Origin: Trifolium pratense
Taxonomy: Eukaryota; Streptophyta; Magnoliopsida; Fabales; Fabaceae
Reading direction: 5' to 3'
Assembly (NCBI RefSeq): GCF_020283565.1
Contig: NC_060065.1
Coordinates: forward strand, 58,778,772-58,842,771
DNA length: 64,000 nucleotides
Shown here: positions 56,656-64,000 of the stretch, piece after piece
How positions within the stretch are numbered: position 1 is the first letter of the stretch
How the letters are laid out: each line of letters starts with the position of its first letter
The notes under the pieces: model-generated
What the model was told of the DNA's origin: nothing
Seen by the model: the letters and a program-made list of their open reading frames with translations, nothing else
Database searches by the model: none
Translations under genes and position numbers: made by a program

Positions 56656-58796
56656 TCACACAGCTCTGTAAGCATCCCTTTCAGTAGTAGTGGTGGTAAG
56701 GGAGGAAGAGTATTCTCCAACAGTATGATCAGTAGTACTTGTTTGACCCTCATTCAAGTCTTCAATCTGCTCTAAAGCCTCTTTGATGTCCAACCTTCTT
56801 TCTACATTCTCCTCACAACAACCGAGTCCAATCTTTAAGAGTTTGAGCAATTCAGCTTTACTAGTACCTACTCCTCCCATCTCTACGTCAAATACATCAC
56901 TTGTGCGTTTCTCGGTAATCATCATATTTACCCAACTGGCTAAGTCAGAATCACTATTATGCCTTGCTGTAATATAGTTCTCTGGGAATTTACCCGTCAG
57001 AATCTCTAATATTAGAATCCCAAAACTCCACACATCAGTTTTCTTTGTAATGCGCCCAAGTTGAGCATACTCCGGGGATTTGTAAGGCATGATGATTTGT
57101 TGTGCGTGGTCAAGATTGATCAAAGGACTGAGCGCATAATCAGTGAGCAGAGGTTCAAAGGATTCATCTAAAAGTACATTGGAAGATTTTAGATGACCAT
57201 GAGGCACAATCACGCTTGGGAGTGCACTATATAGATATGACAAACCCCTCGCTACACCTTTCACGATTTTCAAACGGGTTGCCCAATCAAGTCCTGGCTT
57301 CTGGTAGTTGTGGTTACCTGCAACAAAGCAACGTTAATTAACCCGTTAATTAATAATTAAGCATGCATGTGCATATATGTATGTGTATATTGATTATTAA
57401 TTATAGACATACCATGAAGATGACTGGCCAAACAACCATTGTGAACAAAGGAAGAGATCAAAAGTTTTTCTTCTCTTCTATAATAATAAGAAATGAGAGG
57501 TAGAACATTGGGATGACTGAGGTTTCCTAGCCTTCTCATATGCTCATGGAACTCTTCTCTTTGCACATTGTTCATTTGCTTGTACCTCTTGACAACCACG
57601 GCTTGGCCATCCAAGATCACGGCTTTGTAGGATGAACCGAATGACGCGCTTCCTAGAATTTCAGCGGAGGCCTTTAGTAAATCCTGTAAATCAAATTTGA
57701 GTCCATCCTTCCTGAGAAATATAAGTTTTCCTTGTTCGCCCTTTTCCTTTTTGGAATGACCATGACTGTACTGATCTGGCTTAGGACTTCTGGGATCATA
57801 GTGTTCGGCCAAACTTTTAGTTTTCACATAAACTGCAGGAGGCTTAACATATTTGCTAGATGCTTGTGTATGAAATTTTGACGTTGTAGAATAATGTTCT
57901 TCGTTTAATTGCTTCTTTTGGGACCTCAAACGGGAGATGACCAATATTGAAACCACAATGGCTACTATAAAGGCTATCATCATCACAATAAGTAAAGTTT
58001 TCATAACAAGCATTTTGGGATTTGCTAATTCACAACTATTCGTCAAAGGAGGCCCACATAGAAGTGTGTTTCCTTTAAAAGAGGAGGCGTCAAAGGTTCT
58101 TAGATTAGGTGGGATGGGACCCTCTAAGTTATTGTTAGAGAAGTTGATAATCTTCAAATTATTCTTGTGATGAAAATTGGGGATCTCACCTTGAAACTTG
58201 TTTGCGTCAAGCCTGAGGACGAGGAGAGTAGGCAAGATAGCGAGAGAGGATGGAATTTTACCGGTGAACTCGTTATTAGACAAATACACTTTCCTCAACC
58301 TAGGCATACCCGTAAATGCATCGTCAGGTATCTGTCCTGAGAAATGATTATAGGACAAGTAGATAGACCTCAAATGGGGCAACATCTTGATGTTGGGCAA
58401 GGGACCCACAAAGGTATTGTTCATCAGGCTAACCATCCTCAACATCGGCATTGAAGAAAGAGATTCCAATTCCATATTTCCGGTTAACCCCATGCTCTCA
58501 AGGCGTAACCCCAACACCCTGTCATTCAGGCAAAACAAGCCCACCCAATTGGAAATGTTTCCGGTGCAAGGTGGTTTTGGGTTTATGGATGGATCCCAAC
58601 TGCTGAGGGACACCGCATTTGTTAATGAACCCTTGAACTTTATTAGAGCCTCAGCATCCGAAGGTGACATTGACATGCTTGTGCATGAAAGTAGTAATAA
58701 TACCACAAAAACAACCAAGGCCTTGACATTATTATTATTATTATTATTATTAAATGCTACATGTGCGCGCACAATCAAATTAGAGCGCGCGCCCAT
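56656..58796 (-). CDS. Pollen receptor-like LRR kinase (LRR-RLK III), atypical catalytic core
   Basis: Plasma-membrane receptor-like protein of the pollen-receptor-kinase group (pollen-tube growth signalling by family). Two minus-strand exons, 58796-57413 and 57317-56656, join in phase (681 residues). ATG 58796 is preceded in frame by a stop. Order: a 25-residue N-terminal extension with eight Asn coded by an AAT repeat, hydrophobic signal core (LVVFVVLLLLS), LRRNT-like cap, about five LRRs (~90-220), transmembrane span (~265-290), linker, kinase-like domain. The ATP-lysine is kept (VVVKRY), but HRD is replaced by HGH (PHGHLKSSNVLLD) and DFG by DYA (LTDYALSP), so it may be a pseudokinase, common in LRR III. 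The PEY motif is present. Ligand unknown. Confidence 0.92.
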
Positions 58797-60548
58797 TAGC
58801 ACCGGTTATGAGAAGATGACCAGGATGATAGACCAAAACTTACAAGATATCTCTTATTGTTATTAGGAGGGTATTGTTATTGGTCGGGTTCTGCTGCATA
58901 TATGTAATCCTTTTGTCCTTTTCTCCTTATTTTTATTTTGAATATTTTTATTAACAATTAACAGCACCATCTCTGATCATTAAGGGCCGAAAAGGGCCGA
59001 TGGTGATGGTGTTGTTAAGGGCTAAGAAAGACTATGTCGTGATATGGTAAGAAAGGGAAATATTGATAACAAACAAATCAAAGGAATAAACTAAGAGTGC
59101 GCTAATTTTTTGGGTGTCATCAGAAGATGAGTTGTGTGTTTGAGACTTATAAGGAGGTCCTCTAATTTTCTTCTTTCTTTTCAATTTGTATAATTTAAGC
59201 TGTCAAACCGTGTCCTTTCGCTTGGATTGGATTTTCCACCGTTAGATTTTTAACAGTAACCAACACAATAAACACATAAGATTTCGAGTAATGACTAAAT
59301 TTCATCTCACAATTTTCTCCTGGTCCAATTTAATCTTTAACAAAAATAAACTTAAATTAGTTACATGGAGGACAAATTAATTCCGAAGTACACGTATCAA
59401 TCATTACTTACTAGCAAATTAAATCATGAGCTAGGATTGATATGTAGTACTATAGCTGGAACCACAAACATATTGCCATGCACTTTAACTTTATCATTTC
59501 CCTAATAGGATATATTCATCTTGCCATCCACCGTTAAGATTTTTAACATTAACATACATAATAAACACATAAGATTTCGAGTAATGACTAAATTTCATCT
59601 CACAATTTTCTCCTAAGAATTTATTTTTAGCTTCTACATAAGTTTTCTTCTTCCCCTGTGATTAATAGTTTTCTGTTTTAAGTTTTGAGATTTTTTAATG
59701 AAAAAATTTAGATCTAAGATGTTTGATGAACTAGGTGAAAAATAATTTGTTTTTTATTAAAACAATCAGTAAAATGATAAACCCCATCCAATCCACCCGC
59801 CACCCGCACAAACCAAACCCGCTTAAACCGATTTTGTTATTTGGTTCGATATGGGCGTCTAAGCTTCACCCGCCTAAAAGACTTCTTTTATATATTAAGG
59901 CAGATAACAAAGTTTCCCTCCCAACTTATAATTATGCCGCCTAAACCACTCTCATTAATGATCTCTTTCACTTAAGCCTAAAAGACTTTTCCAATTCTCA
60001 TTGTCTCAAAATTTTGAATATTGCTTTTCTACAATTGATTAAATATTTTTCATATATAAATTGGCATGTACGTACTCCGTATATCCATACCGTGATTTTT
60101 CAAAACATCTTCACAAACACATATCTTTGATTTTTTTTTTGTCTCAAATGGGTGCTTATCTGTTCAACGTGGAAAATACATATAATTGGTCATTAACTGT
60201 TCTTCTACTCATTCGTCAAAAAAACTGTTCATCTACTTTATGATGTTGTACTACTAGAGTACAAAGTTTTCATTGTAGTATTTTAAATTTTCTTAACTTT
60301 GGTTATTTGGTTTAACTTCGTGCGACATTATTTTTTCATGAAGCACAACATTAATTTTTATTGTTAATGTGTATTTTCTGCTTTTGTATAATGTCAATAT
60401 TTTTGAGAGAGTATTTTTATGGAAAATGATAATTGGATATTTTTTATTAATATGTTTTTAATTTTGAAAGTATCATTACAACAAAGATTAAATTTGAAAT
60501 ACTATAATATATTAAATTTGAAGAATTCATATAAACTTCTTATAATAG
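58797..60548. other. Intergenic region with a direct repeat
   Basis: No gene is seen. The start is probably promoter/5' UTR of the LRR kinase. A block of about 90 bp (59231-59320) recurs at 59525-59615. CCCGCC-rich sequence near 59775-59880 resembles pieces of the hAT-type MITEs. Confidence 0.5.
59231..59615. repeat. Pair of ~90-bp direct repeats
   Basis: Both copies contain ATAAACACATAAGATTTCGA and continue through TTTCATCTCACAATTTTCTCC; they start about 294 bp apart. They do not have LTR-like ends. Confidence 0.75.
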
Positions 60549-60650
60549 AACCAATCGTTAGTTGGTTCAGTGGTGATTGACATTGAATTTCGTGGGAAGG
60601 ATCACGGTTCGATCTCCCGCAACTGTGATCGGAAGGGGACTGAAATCATT
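60549..60650 (+). mobile_element. tRNA-derived SINE
   Basis: A-box TAGTTGGTTCAGTGG (60559-60573) and B-box GGTTCGATCTC (60606-60616) at Pol III spacing. A 22-bp block ATGACCACTTAATGAAAAAA is duplicated just downstream. Ends approximate; it is a third SINE family in this window. Confidence 0.65.
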
Positions 60651-61359
60651 TGACGTTAACCGAATGACCACTTAATGAAAAAATTTTGAAATTACTAATG
60701 ACCACTTAATGAAAAAATTAACCGAAAGACAATATAATTTAGAAATCTTTTAATTACTTCTAATAATTTAGAGATTAAGTCAGGGAAAGAGTAATAGTTT
60801 ATTGGCCAAATTAGTCTTTGGAACTCCTTATCCTCTATTATTATATCTTATTATGATTTATTTATTTTTGACTAATCTTATTATGAGTTTTTTTTTTTTT
60901 TTTTTTTTTTGGTGTAATCTTATTATGAGTTTTAAAATATAGTAATGGATGGATGAGATTAAAAGGAAATTGTTACTGCCACCTACCTACCTGTAATGGA
61001 CAAAGGTGCTGACCCACTTTGTGATCTATAACTGATTATCTCTCTCTCTGCCCCGCCCTAGCTACATCACCATCATCAATTATCTCATTTTTCTGCGAAC
61101 CCTAGATCCCTAATTGTTATTAGTTAAATCCTTCTTGCTTTGTGAAACCCATTCATTCTCCTCTTAATTAATTAAATTGAATAATAACAATAATCTCCAC
61201 TCACTAACGTTGCGATTTGTGGAATCAAAATTCCCCTTTCTTGATGTTGTGTGCTTCGATTCAACGAACAATTGGGGGCATCTGTTTTTTACCATCCATC
61301 CATCCATTCATAATATATGTAGTTAGTTAGTTATCCTTATCCAATCCAATCCAATCCAG
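60651..61359. other. Promoter and 5' UTR region of RING-CH gene
   Basis: Contains a poly-T run (60888-60911) with ATCTTATTATGA repeats. From about 61000 on, the CT-rich sequence is probably the first, non-coding exon, ending at a CCAG|GTAACA donor at 61359/61360; the 5' UTR intron would run 61360-61464 (acceptor TTTGCAG). Confidence 0.5.
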
Positions 61360-61475
61360 GTAACAAACTATTTTCCTTCTTTCTTTCTTTATTTATTTTT
61401 CCTATATTACTGTTTGTTTCAACTTCACTTTTCAAATACACTGTTGTTCATTCATTGTTTGCAGATTGTGCTGAA

Positions 61476-61553
61476 ATGATATGTTGTAATTATAGCTGTG
61501 CCAATGAAACTAATTGTGTAATCCTTATTATACATTCTCCGAAATGCAATTAG
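61476..61553 (+). promoter_or_regulatory. Upstream ORF overlapping the RING-CH start codon
   Basis: ATG at 61476 opens a 25-codon frame that closes with TAG at 61551-61553, out of frame with and overlapping the main ATG at 61544. Further upstream ATGs (61481, 61504) open very short frames. If in the mRNA, they should lower translation of the main ORF. Confidence 0.5.
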
Positions 61554-63760
61554 CTTCAAACACTGACAAGGATGATGATGATGATGAATGTTCAGAAAGC
61601 CAACCCATCTTGAATCACCAAGACTCCTCCTTTTCCTGTGAAATTATTCCTGCCAACACTGATGATGATGATGATGATGATATAGAGAATGTTCCCGTTG
61701 ACGACTCTTCTCATCTTCTAAATGCAGATCACCCGCAATGCCGAATATGCCTTGATCTTGGAGGTCTATAACTAATACTCTATTCCATCCATACATACAT
61801 ACATACATATAATTAATTAACTTTGGTTACTTATTATTACTAACCTTTCAATCAATTCTCTTTTAGGAGAAGACTTAATTGCCCCTTGCCATTGCAAAGG
61901 TACCCAAAAGTATGTCCATAGATCATGTCTGGATAATTGGAGGTCTACCAAGGCAAGTTCATTTGTCCTTCTTCATGTTCCTTATCAAGTGATCGTAATA
62001 ATGCTAATGTCTGATTCAAATGTCCTATTTTATGATTGTACCATGCTTATCCACTTACTTTTTTTTCTTCCTTCTGTTGTACTAGGAGGGCTTTGCTTTT
62101 TCTCACTGTACAGAGTGCAGAGCTGTCTTCATATTACGAGCAAATGTCCCAAAAGATAGGTGGTGGTTGAGGTTGAAATTTCAGTTCCTTGTTGCCAGAG
62201 ATCATGCATTCATTTTCATCATTGTTCAACTGGTATGTAATGTATTATCTCACGTCTTGTGAAATTGGTACTCACGTTTTGTCCTTTCATACTTGTTTTC
62301 TTCTGGTTAACGAATTAATATGAACAGTCCTTTATGTATTCAGTCACCATTCCCCTGTCAAGTAAAATGTTCTTGAGTCTTACTTGTTGATATTGCTGTT
62401 GTATCCCCTAGGAGTATGTGAATATGCACTGTCCAAGTTGTTCTGATTCTCGGGTGAAACCTTGGTTGTTAGTTTTGCTATCCAACTGAACAAGTTGGTT
62501 TATGTTTGATTTCTTTATTTTTGCTCGTCCTGCAAGGAAAGAAACAAACCCAAGTAATTCAATATTTTTAGCATGTATAAGCATAGTTATCAATAGTAGG
62601 TGATAGCACCGTCTTGGAGCAGAACGGCTGATGTGCGCTATTTGGACTTGATCGTATCGCATTACAGTTTTGGTCCCCATATTTTTTAACGAGTTTTCTT
62701 GTAATTTTATGACTGTTGATCATTCAAATCACTAGGCCGCATATCACATCATTTAAAATATGTAAGGTCACTATTTTAAAGGACACAAATTTGATGGAGG
62801 GACCGAAAACTGGGTGATATTGAAATGGGGGGACCAATTTCATGAGTGAATGAAAATATGGGGACCAAAACTGTAATTAAGCCATGATAAAATAGATTGT
62901 CTGATGGGATATTACTACTATTTCAGAGAATGTCTGTTAATTTCTTTTCCTTTTCTAATTGCACAGGTTGTTGCTTTCTTGGGAGTGCTTATTTACAAAT
63001 TCTATGGAGATGAACTTAGAGAAATGTTTGGTTATGAAGAACATCCATATGGGTTTTATACAATGGCTGGTATTCCCCTTTCTTCTGCACTGTCAATTTG
63101 ATGCCAATGTTTGCAGCTTTTCCACTCAATTGTGACATTTTCACGCTACGATGTTATATTTTCTCACTTATATAGTAAATTCAACACTTAAGATTTATGA
63201 TAGTTGTGCTATCTTAGCCTATCAACTTATTCCATGCAATGGAAACTTGATAATATTTCTTTGTTTTGCAGTTCTCGCCATTATTTTGGTGGGTTTGCTC
63301 TATGGCTTCTTTATAGCGATAATATGTGGCCAAAGAATCAATGAACGCCACTACCATGTTCTTGCGAAACAAGAACTGACAAAGGTCTGCTATGTAATAA
63401 TAAATGCTTTCAAATCATTTTGACGTACAAATTACAAGCTACAGAAAACCGAAGCATGTTACGCAAAACTAGTAATATATGCTTGCTACTAAACAGGTCT
63501 TTGGTCATAAGATATGCAATTTTGGGGAAACAATCATTTAATTACTTGTTCTTGTATCATTTAAGGATTATAGTTGATTTTGTATCATACAACGATTATA
63601 TTAATTTTATTATAAAAAAATTAAGGTTTTAAACTCCTCACTTTGTTCTTTACAATGTCATTGTCAGGAATATGTGGTAGAAGATCGAGAACATGTAAAG
63701 AATGTGCCTGAACTCGACCCCAGCCATGTGACAGAACTAAGGATGTTGGGCCTTTACTAG
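61544..63760 (+). CDS. RING-CH (MARCH-type) membrane E3 ubiquitin ligase
   Basis: Predicted membrane-anchored E3 ligase. Exons 61544-61763, 61867-61952, 62086-62232, 62967-63069, 63272-63384 and 63668-63760 join in phase (253 residues). The N-terminus is acidic, with an Asp run coded by a GAT repeat. The RING-CH (C4HC3) runs from about residue 68 to 116: CRIC, then CHCKG, VHRSCLDNW and HCTEC. Two hydrophobic spans follow (~145-165, FIIVQLVVAFLGVLIY; ~185-205, VLAIILVGLLYGFFIAII), the usual layout of the family, and a charged tail ends in LGLY. Intron 2 begins with GC (AAG|GCAAGT), a good GC-AG donor. The main ATG is the first in frame after a stop. Substrate unknown. Confidence 0.9.
62655..62882. 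mobile_element. TIR element in RING-CH intron 3
   Basis: Inverted ends ACAGTTTTGGTCCCCATATTTT and its complement bound about 220 bp; the right end continues into AATTAAGCC while the left end lacks this, so it is truncated. Resembles MULE-type MITEs like the one at 30814. Confidence 0.5.
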
Positions 63761-64000
63761 CTGGTATATGTATATTTCATTCTTTCTTGTTAAAGTTTTC
63801 AGTTTTCCGTTTTTAGATGTTAAATTAGAAACGGTCTAAAGAGGAAGGGAGACCAATGAAAAGTATAGGCAAAACTGTTAAAAGATATATAGAATTAAGC
63901 AGACTATCTGTAAACTAGTCTTTACAAAATATTATGATGTTGTTTGATCCATGACCATGTAGCTTACTCCACCTAGTGGATAAAGATTTGGTTGTTGTTG
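63761..64000 (+). other. 3' UTR of RING-CH gene / intergenic
   Basis: No further gene is seen before the window ends. Confidence 0.5.

Overview
This window reads as nuclear DNA of a flowering plant: AT-rich, spliced genes with GT-AG introns, LTR retrotransposons, LINE and SINE remnants, and many MITEs. The gene families, the F-box fragment type and the retroelements fit a papilionoid legume (clover/Medicago/pea group). That assignment is inference from family resemblance, not from a search.

Five protein-coding genes can be supported. (1) A DUF3754 protein on the minus strand (1177-3601), with four exons visible and the C-terminal part outside the window or lost behind a Ty3/gypsy remnant at the left edge. 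(2) A SEN1/senataxin-like superfamily 1 RNA/DNA helicase on the plus strand (8824-28177, about 22 exons, about 2,330 residues), whose introns hold a SINE, two copia-type remnants, a solo LTR, a Tourist-like MITE and a MULE-like MITE. (3) A receptor-like cytoplasmic kinase with an N-terminal USP domain (minus, 34490-38543, 804 residues). (4) A pollen-receptor-like LRR kinase with a degenerate catalytic core (minus, 56656-58796, 681 residues). (5) A RING-CH (MARCH-type) membrane E3 ligase (plus, 61544-63760, 253 residues). All exon chains for 2-5 were assembled by hand and keep phase. There is also a broken F-box gene (39738-42890).

The stretches between genes are nested transposable elements. 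At 4110-7050 a LINE remnant and a SINE each carry a hAT-type MITE with an intact 8-bp target duplication. At 28779-34189 two MULE-type long-TIR elements, a Stowaway scrap, a SINE, a Harbinger-type MITE and a hAT-type MITE lie almost end to end. At 40275-42433 a non-autonomous LTR element sits in the F-box pseudogene. At 43886-55831 lies a complete, very young Athila-type Ty3/gypsy element (11.9 kb) with 1,177-bp LTRs that differ by one base by eye and an intact 1,856-codon gag-pol; its second ORF is interrupted by two stops.

The least expected signal is a shared cis-structure. The LTRs of two unrelated retrotransposon families 3 kb apart both carry an array of about six near-palindromic GC-rich 18-20-bp motifs directly in front of a TATA box. 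A third, larger array lies inside the Athila element, just ahead of a G-poor leader and its second ORF. I see no cellular defence or enzyme system here that looks new.
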